64,000 nt of DNA from NCBI GenBank assembly GCA_907164885.2, contig OU015490.1, positions 203,246,161 through 203,310,160 of the forward strand, given 5' to 3'. The notes under the pieces are model-generated. The model saw only the letters and a list, made by a program, of their open reading frames with translations, searched no databases and was not told where the DNA came from. The DNA comes from Dolomedes plantarius (lineage: Eukaryota > Arthropoda > Arachnida > Araneae > Dolomedidae). Every line of letters starts with the position of its first letter. Within the stretch, counting starts at the first letter, position 1. This document shows positions 34,959-45,950 of the stretch, in pieces. A program made the translations under genes and the position numbers.

Positions 34959-35593
34959 ATAATGATCTAGGTAATCCGTGTAAATAGGAAACCTAGGAAT
35001 TTAATCGTATTGATCTACTATGTTGATTTTTTTTGTTGTTAATTGAATTTTAAATTGCTTATTTCTATGTAGGGAAGTTACTTAATAATGTGTCCAATTG
35101 TATAACTGTTCTGCTTTTGTTAAAAATAATGAGACGGTTTTAGTAAACGCCGCTAGGCTTTCCGAAGGGAATTTAGTTTAAATGACTTGTATATGGTATG
35201 CTTTACTAGAAAAGAAACATACACGAAATTCGGTTAGTGATAGATTTCTTCAACGGAAATTAGTTAAAAGGATGTGTATTTTGCTATAATTCTCTGAAAA
35301 GGAAATTGAACAGGCAGACTGTTTGAGCAGGATGCTGTCAGAATAAAAAAGTAATTTAATGATGTGTAATCAGTTGAATAAATTAAGAATTGTAATTAAT
35401 TGACTAATTTAGTAGTGTGTAATTGTATAATAGTGTTGTAAATAATTTTTGTTTTGAAAATTTTTAAGTACTTAATTTTGAAATTTTAAAGATTAAATTA
35501 TGAGTGCCTCTAATGATGTTGTCAGGTGAGCCATGTTAACCCTTGTTTTCAGATTTTGCCTGCAAGACAAAATCTACCCAACGGGGGAGGGAT
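34959..35593 (+). mobile_element. LTR element internal remnant with polypurine tract
   Basis: AT-rich non-coding sequence ending in ACGGGGGAGGGA just before the LTR at 35594, as a polypurine tract would. It thus looks like the 3' end of an internal region. No gag or pol coding was seen. Confidence 0.55.
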
Positions 35594-36391
35594 TGTGACG
35601 ATTTAAAATAATTCGCACAATTAAAATATCCGCTGCACACATTGAATCTGTCGCAGCTGACCGACACGCTCCCCATTATATGTATAGCAGGTGAGGGTAA
35701 GCTGGAACGGGAAGGAACACAAAGCTGTTTGCAAAACGTGACATATAGGCGGAGCAGAAATTCGCCACGGTGCGCCAGATTAATGACGCAGGACCACCCG
35801 GGAAGCCGGGAAGTCACGATAATTGCAGCTTGCGTTCCAGCAAATCAAAAGTCTAAAAATGACATCACCAATAGAAGATCCAATGAGAGACGAGTTCTCT
35901 GGACGGAGCGAAAAAGTCCAAAATTAGACGAGTGAGAAAAAGACAGTGAGCGATCTGCTGAGCTGTGAGAGACTACTCCGACCATCCAGGGTCGAAAAAG
36001 GCTATACGCGGACTTGCGTAGTCGGCGGTTTATTTTTCACGAAGAGAATTTTTAGCTTCAGCTAAGAAGCTTAGTTATATTTTGACGAGATCTCAAGACG
36101 AGAACATCAGTCACGATTATCCTAATCTTATAAATTGCCTCGCAGTCATCCGCCCTGAAGGAAGCTAAAATCGAGGGACTTGCTGAACTCGATATTATTG
36201 AATTAGATTAACTTTATCTGGTCCCTCATCCTAACGGACTCCGTCGCCATCTTAGAGGACTAATCATTAATCTTGTAACTGACTACTCAGCATCAAATTT
36301 TCTCCTCTGATTTGTGATAAATTCGTCTATTTTAAATTTACTTGGCTGTGACTTTTGTTGATTCGATCGCTACCTCGACCAATACGTTACA
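35594..36391 (+). mobile_element. LTR, 798 bases
   Basis: It begins TGTGACG and ends GTTACA. A polypurine tract lies upstream and a primer-binding-like TGGTGGCAGCAAACTGG lies at 36401-36417, so this LTR has both a 3'-type and a 5'-type neighbour. Two elements sharing an LTR would explain this. The predicted frame at 35642-35935 lies within it and shows no domain. Confidence 0.75.
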
Positions 36392-36400
36392 GCCTTAGTT

Positions 36401-36417
36401 TGGTGGCAGCAAACTGG
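36401..36417 (+). promoter_or_regulatory. Primer-binding site of LTR element
   Basis: TGGTGGCAGCAAACTGG nine bases after the LTR end, the usual position for tRNA priming. Confidence 0.65.
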
Positions 36418-36487
36418 GATCAAGAATCGACGTTAAATCAACAGCGACGGCCCACGATCTTGTGCACATTATCGACGAAGATAGATG

Positions 36488-36567
36488 TAGGACACCCTGT
36501 CCAGGAATCACCCCTGTTAGGACACCCCGTCCAGGAATCACCCCTGTTAGGACACCCCGTCCTGGAA
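36488..36567 (+). repeat. Short tandem repeat, 30-bp unit
   Basis: About two and a half units of GTTAGGACACCCCGTCCAGG plus AATCACCCCT. Confidence 0.9.
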
Positions 36568-36629
36568 AGTAGAAGAAAGTACCGGAAGCCTCAGCCGATG
36601 GAAACCGCCGTGTACTAATAATTCACTGG

Positions 36630-36836
36630 CGTAACGTATTGATAGAGGTAGCGATCGAATCAACAAAAGCCCCAGCCAAATAAATTTGAAATAGATGAAT
36701 TTATTACAATTCAGAGGAGAAAATTTGAAGATTGATGCTCAGTAGTCAGTTACAAGATTAATGATTAGTCCTCTAAGATGGCGATGAAGTCCGTTAGGAT
36801 GAGTGACCAGATAAAGTTAATCCAATTCAATAATCT
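36630..36836 (-). mobile_element. Inverted copy of LTR 3' end
   Basis: Reverse complement of about 36185-36391. With that sequence it forms a large palindrome around the primer-binding region and the 30-bp repeats. It may be a rearranged or inverted insertion of the same element. Confidence 0.8.
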
Positions 36837-37486
36837 GTCGCCGTGCAATTATTCGTCGCCGAGCCAAAAAAAATACGACAAAGGAGCCGCAACATTGAGC
36901 TGACCGACATCGATTGCAGAATGAGGGTCGTCAGAGAAGGTAAGCCTGACTTATAGAGGCAAAGAATTTGTGTAGTAAAATTACTATAGACTAATTTTAA
37001 ATTAAAGACTATTCTTAGTTTTGCAAGTATAATTGTTGACCTGTGCTGTAAGATAAAATAGTAAATGCACTTGATTCTAATCGAAAAGTAATTGTGTTTG
37101 AATTAAAATATGTGGAAAATATTAGAAAGTGAAAATTTAGTAGAATTATGTTTTTTATGTGTAGCGCAAGAGTTACGCGCAAGAATATTAAGAATAATTA
37201 GCAAAGGCTGTTAGCGGTTTTCAACAAAGCGAAAAGACGACGGTGGTGAAATCGCCGTAGGTGGCAGTACAAAGGGAACCAGACATACAAAGGAACCGGA
37301 AGACTGAGGTCCGAAGTGTGGAAAGATCTAGATTGTTCCAGAAAGACAGACAGGAAAAGAGATAAATAGAGGAGACTGCGAGAAAAAGATAGGACTAAAG
37401 AACGTGGGAGGACCCCAACGATACGGAAGGCATCAGAAAAGATGATGAAAGTTCAATACTCAATGAAGTAAAGGCGGTCACGAGAG

Positions 37487-37655
37487 AGGTTGAATTCAAG
37501 AGATCGGAGTGGTGTGTACGACATCAACGATAAGTAATTCAAGAGATCGGAGTGGTGTGTACGACATCAACGATAAAGAATCAAGAGATCGGAGTGGTGT
37601 GTACGACATCAACGATAAAGAATTGAGACATCGGAGTGGTGTGCACCGATATATT
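37487..37655 (+). repeat. Tandem repeat, ~45-bp unit, four copies
   Basis: The units contain GATCGGAGTGGTGTGTACGA and CATCAACGATAA, with drift in the last copy. It lies in the leader before the gag-like frame. Confidence 0.9.
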
Positions 37656-38184
37656 AATGTTAAACAACTTTATGGTGAACTGTCTTTAAAACTGCTTCAA
37701 GGAAACAAACGGAGAAAGATTTAAGCGACGGCTATTCATCGAGGAGGAAAAGGGGTAAGCGATTCCATGTTTTTCTCCCTGTGTATGAGATAGCGTTATT
37801 AATTAGTTGAAGGAATTGAGTTATTTTTTTTTAACTATTGAAGTATTGAATTACGATTATAAAGATGGAAGTAATATTTTGAGTTATTGAATTATTGGTA
37901 ATTGGATTATTATTTTAAAAGTGAAAGTGTGTTATTTTGTATAACGGGAAAAGTGTATAAGTGCTCGTATTATTTTATTTGTGGAAGTGATTTATAAATT
38001 GTAGTAGTTAAATGCTCGTAGAATTATCATAATTGTTGAGGAAATTAGATCAAGATAGGTGTTGTTGTGTTATATTTGTTATAGTCGTAAAAGTGAATTT
38101 GTACTCATTTGCTGCATTTGTGGTTAAGTGATATAGAAGCTAAAAATGGCATTCATATGGAAGGGGCGGAAAGCTGATTAAATT

Positions 38185-39481
38185 TTGTTAGCTACAGAGT
38201 TAACATGGATTTGTCCGTCTTCTGAGAACAGGACATACGCTGGTCTTAGGGAAATAATATTAGGAAGTGAGAAATATGAGGAAGAGTTCGCTAAGGAACG
38301 GTTGTTTGCTATGATTAATAAGACAGTGGAAAGAGAACGAATTGAGAAACAAGAGAGTAATAGACAATGGGAGGAGAGAAAGAGACAATGGGAAAGAGAA
38401 AAACAAAGAGAAATAGAAAAACAGGAGAGGGATAGACAACGGGAAATTGAAAAAGTGGAGAGAGATAAGCAAAGAAAATAGAAAAAAGGAGAGGGATAGA
38501 CAACGGGAAATTGAAAAAGAGGAGAAGGATAAACAACGGGAAATTGAAAAAGAGGAGAGAGATAGACAGGAAAGAGATAAACAAAGAGAAATAGAAAAAC
38601 AGGAGAGGGATAGACAACAGGAAATTGTAAAAGAGGAGAGAGATAGACAGGAAAGAGATAAACAAAGAGATATAAAGTTAAAATTGAAAGAATTAAAAAT
38701 AGAAAAATTGAGGATAAGGGTAGCTAAAAGACTCTCAAATTTAAGGGCCATAGAAAGCAATGGAGGTGTTAATAATAATTTCGAAGGATTTGTGAGGAAT
38801 GAAAAAAGGGTTATTCTTGAACCGCTAGTTAAAACAGATAAGAGATTTGCTAAAATTGATCTGAAAAAGGAGGATAAAAGATGATTTGTCTGTAATAGTA
38901 AAGACTATTTGAAATATCAGTGCCCCAAAAGAGTTCAAAATCTCAGAAATAGAGGAGATCAGATGGGAAATAAATTTGAGAAGGAATTTAATAGAGGCTT
39001 AATTATTCAACCTGAAAATAAAATTGAAACCCAACAGGAAAGGGAAGTAAGGTATGCAATTACTCATGGAAGGGGAGTCCTCGAAAGATCGGCGTGTACT
39101 CAAAGGCATTTGAGTAAGAGTTTAGATCAGGTATTAGATGAGGAGATGATTATTCCTCCCAATATGTTTGAAATTGTAAGAGATGCGGAGGAGGAGATAA
39201 CTATTTCGCTGAATAGGTTGGAAATGGCAAGGGACACTGACGAGGAGATGATTATTCCTCTTAGTATATTTGAAATCGTAAGGGACATAGAGGAAGAGAT
39301 GATTATTCCCACTAATATGTCTGAAATTGCAAGGAACACAGATGAGGAGATAATTATTCCCCATAATATGTTTGAAATGGTAAGGGACACAGAGGAGATG
39401 ATTATTCCCCCGAATATGTTTGAAATGGGAAATGAGACGAAGGATGAGGAAATGTACGATAAGGGAGATGTTGTAAAGTAA
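38185..39481 (+). pseudogene. gag-like protein, broken
   Basis: The frame begins near 38185 (LATELTWIC, EIILGSEKYEEEFAKERLF) and continues into a highly charged, repetitive coiled coil of E-K-Q-E-R-D-R-Q type (about 38330-38670), with a frameshift or stop near 38480. It then reaches KRLSNLRAIESNGG and a stop at 38881-38883. Directly after that stop comes VCNSKDYLKYQCP, which looks like a decayed CCHC zinc knuckle with the first cysteine now the stop and the histidine now tyrosine. Downstream (39121-39450) are about six units of a 20-residue repeat with EEMIIPPNMFEIVRD. A zinc knuckle would bind element RNA in a particle. Family assignment is by overall layout and is moderate. Confidence 0.6.
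39121..39450 (+). repeat. Coding tandem repeat, 60-bp unit
   Basis: About six units preserve the pattern E-E-M-I-I-P-x-N-M-F-E-x-V/A-R-D in frame. One unit has lost a residue. Preserved frame suggests amplification while the gene was still translated. Confidence 0.85.
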
Positions 39482-39658
39482 GTCCCAAAGAAACCGAAAC
39501 TAAGACTGATAAGACTTCGGAGAAGGTGGGAAATAGTGAATTGAGCTCCAACAATACAATGTGCTGCCGGAAGTGATGGGCTCCCAGGGAGATAAATTGA
39601 GTGGAAATAAAGAATCAAGGGGAAAGAGACTAAGAACAACAAATCTCAGGATAAAATT

Positions 39659-40006
39659 TTGGATGGGGAATCAAGTCCCAATGAGAATTTAGATGAGGTG
39701 CGAGAAATGGGATTTTCAACGGAAAAAGAGAGGAAAGATCAAATTGATATTTTAGGGGATAAAAGGTTAGAGGAAATTAACAACGAGAGTGGAAATAATC
39801 AAAGGGACACAAGAGACGAAGAATTAAATGTCCAAGGAAGTCCCAACGATACGGGTAGGAAACCGACGCAAAGTATGGGAGACAAGACTAACGCAGAAAA
39901 GGGTAAATCTGAACCGACACTAGGTCATAACTTCATAAATGAGTCAATGAGAGATTGTGAAATAATAAAACCACAAACCCACTCCTATTTATTTAGGGTC
40001 CCGTAA
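39659..40006 (+). pseudogene. Downstream frame of the LTR element, unknown
   Basis: 116 codons rich in acidic and polar residues (ESSPNENLDEVREMG, a THSYLFRVP end). It follows the gag-like remnant on the same strand after stops and a frame change, so it may be the tail of the same protein. No domain was recognised. Confidence 0.4.
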
Positions 40007-41020
40007 AATAGCGGAGAGGATCAAAAATTTAAGTAATTCCCAAAAAATTCTGGGAAATTCAATTAATTGTGTATTTTGTAAATGTTTTAGAAATGATTTA
40101 AGTAGCTCTCAAAGAATTCAGGGAAAATTAATTAAATCTGTATTTTTTTTAAATTGGATTGATAACTAATAGTTATGAATTCTAAGAAAAATGGATTAAA
40201 TTTGTAAATATAATGGTATTAAGAATTAATGTGTATAAGATAGGTGATTTTTTTCTGTTGTATTTTGTTGTGTGAATACTTTGGTTTCTGTTTAATTTAA
40301 AGTGAAGAGCTAAGTTATAGCTTCGGTTTGTGTTGTGTTATTTAAATGGAAGGGTTAAATAATAACCGTACCTGGATGATATTGTGTGAGAAAGTATTAG
40401 AAATAATTTAAAGTGGTTCCCAAAGAATCCGGGAAAAATTCATTAAAATATGTATGTGTAACTATTTAAGATTAAGTCAAGTAATTCCTAAAGAATCTGA
40501 AAAAAAAAGGAAACAAAAATGTAATTATATTAGAAATTATTGCATTGAATATATGTGATGGTGGACGAATAATTTGTTTTGCATCTTGTTTAAAGTGAAG
40601 GACTAAAGTAATAACTTTGTGCTAGTATCATTTAAAATAAGGATATAAGGAATAAGGAGAACATAATGTTGCGTTGGGTATAAAGTGTAAAAGAATTTTA
40701 TATTGGTAATAATGGTATAAAATAATATTGGACAACAAATAATGGATTAATATAATGTAGATAACGAATAATTGTGTAAAAGTAATTTTTGTTACATGTA
40801 AATGAATTTTCTATCCTCATACTCAGATGAAAACATGGGATCATTTACCTGTAAAAATGTATATTATTATTATGCCTACAAAGTGTCCCTCTTCACAAGT
40901 TTAAAGTACTGTTATGATTCGAGTGTGGTGCTTTATTATTTTTTTGGTTAAAGGGACTGTCATTGAGGCATGAAAACGTCTCAGAAAGACTTATTTCTCG
41001 CTCCAAAAGGAAGGGGCGTA
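40007..41020 (+). other. Non-coding interior of LTR element
   Basis: AT-rich, with loosely repeated words such as CTCAAAGAATTCAGGGAAAA / CCCAAAGAATCCGGGAAAA (about 40040-40500) and GGGACTAA-like words. It ends in the polypurine tract at about 41003-41018. Confidence 0.5.
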
Positions 41021-41613
41021 TGTCAGACTCTCGTCCGACATTCTTAATTTTTGACTGAATTAAGGTAAGCGACAGGACTATCAATAAGCTCAAAAGAACA
41101 CAAACAGGTGGCGAAGTGGAATGAACCTTCAAAAATGACCAATGATAGGTGATGTGGACACATCATTAAGAATAATTAGCAAAGGCTGTTAGCGCTTTTC
41201 AACAAAGCGAAAAGACGACGGCGGTGAAATCGCCGTAGGTGGCCGTACAAAGGAAACCGGACATACAAAGGAACCGGAAGACGGGGGGTCCGAAGTGTGA
41301 AAAGATCTAGATTGTTCCAGAAAGACAGACAGGAAAAGGGATAAATAGAGGAGGCCGCGAGAAAAAGATAGACTATGACTTTTGGCATAAACGACGCGAG
41401 TGAGGGCAGAATGAAGAGGGTCTCTATATCGAACTGATTTATGAACTCTGCGTCCTTTAGTCGATGTATGATGATCCTAAGGAACGAAATGAATGTATAT
41501 ATTAACCGATGCAAATAGTGCATAATAAACAAGATGTAAATAAGAGCCATTTCTCCAGTTATGAATAAATCTACGAGATATTTATTTAACGGATCATCAC
41601 GATCAGGTTAACA
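41021..41613 (+). repeat. Right LTR of gag-like element
   Basis: It begins TGTCAGACTCTCG right after the polypurine tract and ends GTTAACA. A polyadenylation-like AATAAA occurs near the 3' end. The block 41163-41375 is shared with 37168-37390. Confidence 0.7.
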
Positions 41614-41707
41614 AGAGCCATAAAAGAGAGAGCATAAATGATCGCGAGGTTAGGCTTAACTGTCGCCGGCATAGCAACCGACAGCCAGTAATACTTAATT
41701 TTGTACA

Positions 41708-41992
41708 CTTTTTCAGTACTTGCTGAATTTTTACTCCATTTTATAAGTGAAGAAATCTTCCCAACAATTTATTATTTGATATGATTAAGTGTAGATATCT
41801 GAATTGTGAACAATAATACATACAGAGAGTGATGAATCTATACTATATTTTAGTACTTGCTGAATTTTTACTCCATTTTTTTAAGTGAAAATAATTTTTC
41901 CCAACAGTTTCTTATTTGATGTAATGATAAAATGTAGATATCTTAATTTTGAAAAATAGTACATACAGAGAGGGATGTAATTTTTAAAATCA
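41708..41992. repeat. Tandem duplication, ~137-bp unit
   Basis: Two diverged units share TTGCTGAATTTTTACTCC, CCCAACA, GTAGATATCT and ACATACAGAGAG. Confidence 0.85.
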
Positions 41993-42169
41993 TCACTATT
42001 GGGTTTCTCAGTCTTATCTTTAACTCTGTTGTGAAATAATGGAAATTCACATTTTTTAATCACGATGTTTTAGAATCATTCTTATAGAGAATACCCCTTA
42101 ACAACTTATATTTATGATGAAAGGTAATGGTAACATTACTTACATATGTTACTTTCAGTTGAGTTGCTT

Positions 42170-42222
42170 TGCAAAAAAAAATTTAAAACTAAAAGTGACC
42201 ATGCTGGTCACGCAGCGGCTAG
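42170..42222 (+). mobile_element. Helitron 3' terminus
   Basis: The perfect hairpin GTGACCATGCTGGTCAC (42195-42211) is followed by CTAG at 42219-42222 and a T. These are the hallmarks of a plus-strand Helitron end. The 5' end was not located; the tandem duplication at 41708-41992 may be its interior. Confidence 0.75.
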
Positions 42223-42856
42223 TATTTATAAAAAAATCGTAATGGATATTTTTATAGACAAAATAATGTAGAAGAAAATATTCAAATTAAATGTAATAGG
42301 ACATACTAAAGAATTTAGTACAGTTAATATAGTACAGTTTGAGGAACATAATATCTTTTATTGTATAATATTTTTTTGGGTAATATCCAATCGTCTGCGG
42401 CATTAGCAAGATAAAATTTTTTTTGTCTATTTAGTTGTTATGCACGTGACGATAAATTAATTTAAAGTACCAGAAAAAGAAATCACGTGATCCGCATTTA
42501 ATAAATTAAATTCTAAAAATTAATCTTTTAAAATTCACCGAAAATCAGAAAATGGAGGTAAAGATTCGAAAAAGATCTCATTTTAAAGGAATTTTTATGA
42601 TCTTTCTCGTGATATAAATTTTATAACGCTTAATTTATTATTTTAAATGCAAACTTAAAGAAAGTTACTAAAACAGCTTAAACATTTATTTTTAAAAATC
42701 TAAGAAGAATTTTTCAAAAATCTTTCCTAGTGCACCCCTACACTATAAGAAGAATCGCCGTGCAAAATTTCAGCCTTTTAGGTCCAGCGGTTTGGGTCTG
42801 TGCGTTATATGTCAGTCAGTCAGTCAGTTATGGAACTGTTTTATATATAGTATAGA
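42223..42856 (-). mobile_element. Helitron, 5' part (same family as 6943-7669)
   Basis: The minus strand begins TCTATACTATATATAAAAC at 42856 after an A and matches 7190-7669 over most of its length. It also carries the block shared with 31293-31416. Its 3' end is cut off where the plus-strand Helitron ends at 42222. Confidence 0.8.
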
Positions 42857-42864
42857 TATATACA

Positions 42865-42935
42865 AAAGGCTCCGCGGGCCACAGAGTGTATGCTGGAGGG
42901 CTGCGCGGGTCGTAAGTTGGGTAAGCATGCTCAGC
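42865..42935. mobile_element. Possible hAT terminus fragment
   Basis: GCGGGCCACAGAGTGTATGC and GCGGGTCGTAAGTTGGG resemble the GC-rich ends of some hAT MITEs. No partner end or duplication was found. Confidence 0.3.
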
Positions 42936-43715
42936 ACAACTGTTCTCTTATTGTCGATATAAATACCTCGGACTTGAGCCTAATGTGTATTCACACACAG
43001 TTAAGAAGAACATGGTGCAGCAGCGTGACTGAATTGGACAGAGAAATGGTCATTAATATTTCTGATACTATCGCTTATTGAGATGATAATATTGGTTAGC
43101 CCATGGGTAAGCAAAAGGATTCAATTTCTTTTGAAGTGTACTACATCGAAAAGTACTGAAGAAAAAAAATCAAAGGAAATGTTTAGCTAACCATTTTAAA
43201 AGGGAAAAATATCAATTAAAGAAAGTCTATCGTACGAAGATGCGATAATTTGAATCTGCCGTGATTGTGATGTACTTCATTCTGAAAAACGGTCAGGAAT
43301 ATTAAAACGGAAAATTTGAACAGCTAGACAATGTTTAAAATCAGTGGTTCGAGGAAGTTCGGATCACGAACTTCCTTGAATCTCAACTAACTTCAATTAG
43401 TCAGTAAAGGAGGGTGCTGATGAGAGAAGTCCTCACATAATTGGAAATTTTCTTGTTTGAACTTTTGAAAGGAGTAGATATGTTAACCTCATTTGCAATG
43501 TTACTAATATTGTTTATGTATTTCGTGCATTACTCGCATCATACCCCTTTCATATTTAAATTGCTTTTTAACTTACATGAATTCTCTCTTTAGCACCGTT
43601 CTCATTTATACGTTTTTGGAACGAAGTTCTTTTACGCGGCTTGTGAACTTTTCAGAAATCGTCACGTAACGAAATCGCGTTATGTCCCCTCCATAAGAGC
43701 TTTTTCTCAAGGATT
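42936..43715. other. Intergenic, no gene seen
   Basis: Contains a small palindromic GAAGTTCGGATCACGAACTT at about 43356. No gene is supported. Confidence 0.5.
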
Positions 43716-43812
43716 CCGTGGCTGAATGGTTATCGCATCGGACGCGAGCTATCGCTCAGCGGATCTATCGCTGAGTGAGAAGTCCCCGGTTCAAATCCCC
43801 GTCCAATCGCTG
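43716..43812 (+). tRNA. tRNA-like sequence, possible class II tRNA pseudogene
   Basis: A strong A box (TGGCTGAATGG, about 43724-43734) and B box (GGTTCAAATCC, about 43788-43798) lie about 55 bases apart. Between them is a self-complementary stretch (ATCGCTCAGCGG / ATCGCTGAGTGA) that could be a long variable arm, as in serine or leucine tRNA. The acceptor ends pair only over about four bases (GATT/AATC) and the T stem has mismatches, so it is probably a pseudogene or SINE head rather than a working tRNA. Confidence 0.45.
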
Positions 43813-43875
43813 TGGGCAATTTCTAATTTAATTTCTTTGTTGTGTTAATTCTTTTTATTTTATGTTTTGTGGGAA

Positions 43876-44230
43876 AATATTGACTTTTTCATCTTCAGAT
43901 TACGATAACTCGCCAAAATATGATCGTAGAATTTTGATCGTTTTACAATCTGAGACTACAGACATTTCTCTTTCAAACTAGACCTCATTTGTTTAAAAAT
44001 ATTTTAAAACAGACTAATATTTTTATCAAAAAATGAAACACAGTTTTTCAAGAAATATTGACTTTTTCATTTTCAGATTACGATAACTCGCCAAAAAATT
44101 ATCGTAGAATTTTGATCATTTTACAGTCTAAGACTACAGACATTTCTCTTTCAAACTAGTCCTCTTTTGTTTAAAAATGTTTTAAAACAGACTAATATTT
44201 TCATCAAAAAATGAAACACAGTTGTTCAAC
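43876..44230. repeat. Tandem duplication, 178-bp unit
   Basis: Two units share TTGACTTTTTCAT, CAGATTACGATAACTCGCC, CTACAGACATTTCTCTTTCA and CAAAAAATGAAACACAGT. Differences are few, so it is recent. Non-coding. Confidence 0.92.
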
Positions 44231-44337
44231 ATTGCTTCACCTATCTGCCAAAAGATGGCAGCACATGTAAAATTGTTTTGTTTGGTTGTTAAAAAATTAT
44301 ATATATTTTTTTAGAATTAATAGCTTAAAGATTAATA

Positions 44338-45914
44338 CAGTGGTACCTCCGAAAAGCGAATAGTCACGGGACCAAAAGTTTTGTCCGTTATTAGGAGGTG
44401 TCCGCTATTGGGGAGGACAACATTTTTATAAAAAAGTTTTTGCTCTTCTTGTTTGACATTTGATTGAAAATTACGGCAGCAATTTTAATTAAAAAGGAAA
44501 AATTAATTAGGCAAGAAAAGAATAACTATTTACTACTTTTCCTTTTAATTGTGTGCTAATCTTTTATCTTGCATTAAATAATCCCAAAATACAATGTATA
44601 GTAGCTAAATTATTTTAATTACTGCTGAAAAAATCTCTCAACAAAGTTTAATTTCTCTTTTTTACACAACAAACCTGTTTTTCAAGATGAATCTTCATAG
44701 GATTTAGCTTTGCTAGTCCCTCCGAATCTTCGTTGTTCAGAAAGAACTGTTTGAATTGTTCGCTTTATTTCAGTGCTTCCGAATAATCTTTGATTTTGCA
44801 GTCTTCCATTGGCGATTCCTCATCATCATCCTCAGAAAGGGCCAGTGCTTCAGTGGTGGCCCGATGAATGAAATTGGAAACACGCAGGTTTTTTTCCTCA
44901 ATGGATAAATCGTCGTCGATCTTGACTTTCTCTTCAACGCTGACATTTGAATCCAAATTGGCTACTAGATAAGCAAGTTCTTTTTTGCTTTTTTCGCTAG
45001 TACTGTCAGTTGCCACTTCGCTTGTACTCAAAAATCCCGTCTTCTTAAAACATTTTTAGAACGCACCCAGGTTCCACCTTTTAAAGGGCTGACGTAGTCC
45101 AGGAAATTGCATCCAAAACAGATACCGATTTTGCCAACTCTTAGCTGGATTTGCTGGAGATAATCTGTGTCAGAAGCATATTTCTTTGTCGTACTTTAAA
45201 GCTGCGGATAATTCCCTGAAATTGGCTGTAGCATTGCCCATGAACAGAATGATTTTTCTCTTTTGTTTTTTCATTTTGTTGTCTAACTCCACCAACCAAT
45301 CGCTCATTATCTCAGTGGTTATCCACGCTTTCTTATTTGACTTCCATGAAACACTAAATTGTCGCACATCAATGTTCTTGAAACATCTAGGCTTCTTAGC
45401 TTTTCCAATAACAATTGGAGTTTCGAAGTCTCCCAGCATGTTGCAACGCAGCAAAAGAGTGAGCCGATCTTTTGAAATTTTCCCACCACTACATTTTTCA
45501 CCCTTAAAACATAAAATCTTGACCGAAAGAACGAGGTAAAGGTGACCAGTCTCATCAGCATTGAAAATGTCTCTGTCATCATATCCTTTGCACAAAGATT
45601 TAAGCTTTCCAATCCAATCTGTTACTTCATTTGAATTTGCAGATTTTTCTTCACCACAAATCTGTTTAAAAAATATGTTTTGACGTGTCCGGAATTTTTC
45701 CATCCATCCATTTGAGGCGTTAAAAGTTTCCAATTTTGAAATGTTTGCCAAAATAATTGAAAGTTTTTCAAAATACCTGTCCGCTATTCGGAGTGTCCGC
45801 TATTCAGAGGAAATAACATGGATTGTCCTATATAAAAGGACTGGGACCCGTAAAAATGTCCGTTAATTAGAGGTGTCCGCTATTCGGGAGTGTCCGTTAA
45901 GGGAGGTTTCACCG
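44338..45914 (-). mobile_element. Tigger/pogo-like transposon, degenerate
   Basis: It begins CAGTGGTACCTCCGAAA after TA (44336-44337) and ends with the related inverse GGGAGGTTTCACCG before TA (45915-45916). TIR-adjacent GTCCGCTATTCGG words are repeated several times at the right end, as in Tigger elements. Transposase remnants lie on the minus strand. Confidence 0.85.
44765..45751 (-). pseudogene. Tigger-type (CENP-B-like) transposase remnant
   Basis: The minus-strand frame 45751-45170 has FNASNGWMEKFRTRQN (the end of a CENP-B-type DNA-binding region), then the DDE core: NADETGHLY with the first aspartate, KDRLTLLLRCNMLG and WITTEIMSDWL. The position usually reading DNA-x-H is GNATAN, so the second acidic residue has been lost, and the third region is missing. 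A second frame (45031-44765) carries an acidic C-terminal tail (ALSEDDDEESPMED). Its N-terminus is truncated. Inactive. Confidence 0.82.
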
Positions 45915-45923
45915 TATATGTAT

Positions 45924-45950
45924 CCCGTCAGGAACGAAGTTCCTCACGGG
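45924..45950. repeat. 27-base hairpin
   Basis: Arms CCCGT-C-AGGAAC and GTTCCT-C-ACGGG pair with one C/C mismatch around a three-base GAA loop. It lies eight bases beyond the Tigger TA. Purpose unknown; it resembles a Helitron terminal hairpin but lacks a CTAG. Confidence 0.85.

Larger units (their letters stand above)
37168..41613 (+). mobile_element. LTR retroelement with gag-like gene, pol absent
   Basis: A 220-base block at 37168-37390 matches part of the LTR at 41021-41613, and between them lies a gag-like coding remnant followed by non-coding sequence. A polypurine tract (AAAAGGAAGGGGCG) precedes the right LTR. No protease, reverse transcriptase or integrase was recognised, so the copy is non-autonomous. 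The left LTR is truncated. Confidence 0.7.

Noticed and set aside
38260..38760. Minus-strand frame rich in S, L and F
   Set aside because: It is the antisense of the charged coiled-coil repeat of the gag-like gene on the plus strand, which has domain-like order and a downstream zinc-knuckle remnant.
39127..39642. Minus-strand frame with SNILGGIIISS repeats
   Set aside because: Antisense of the 60-bp coding repeat at 39121-39450.
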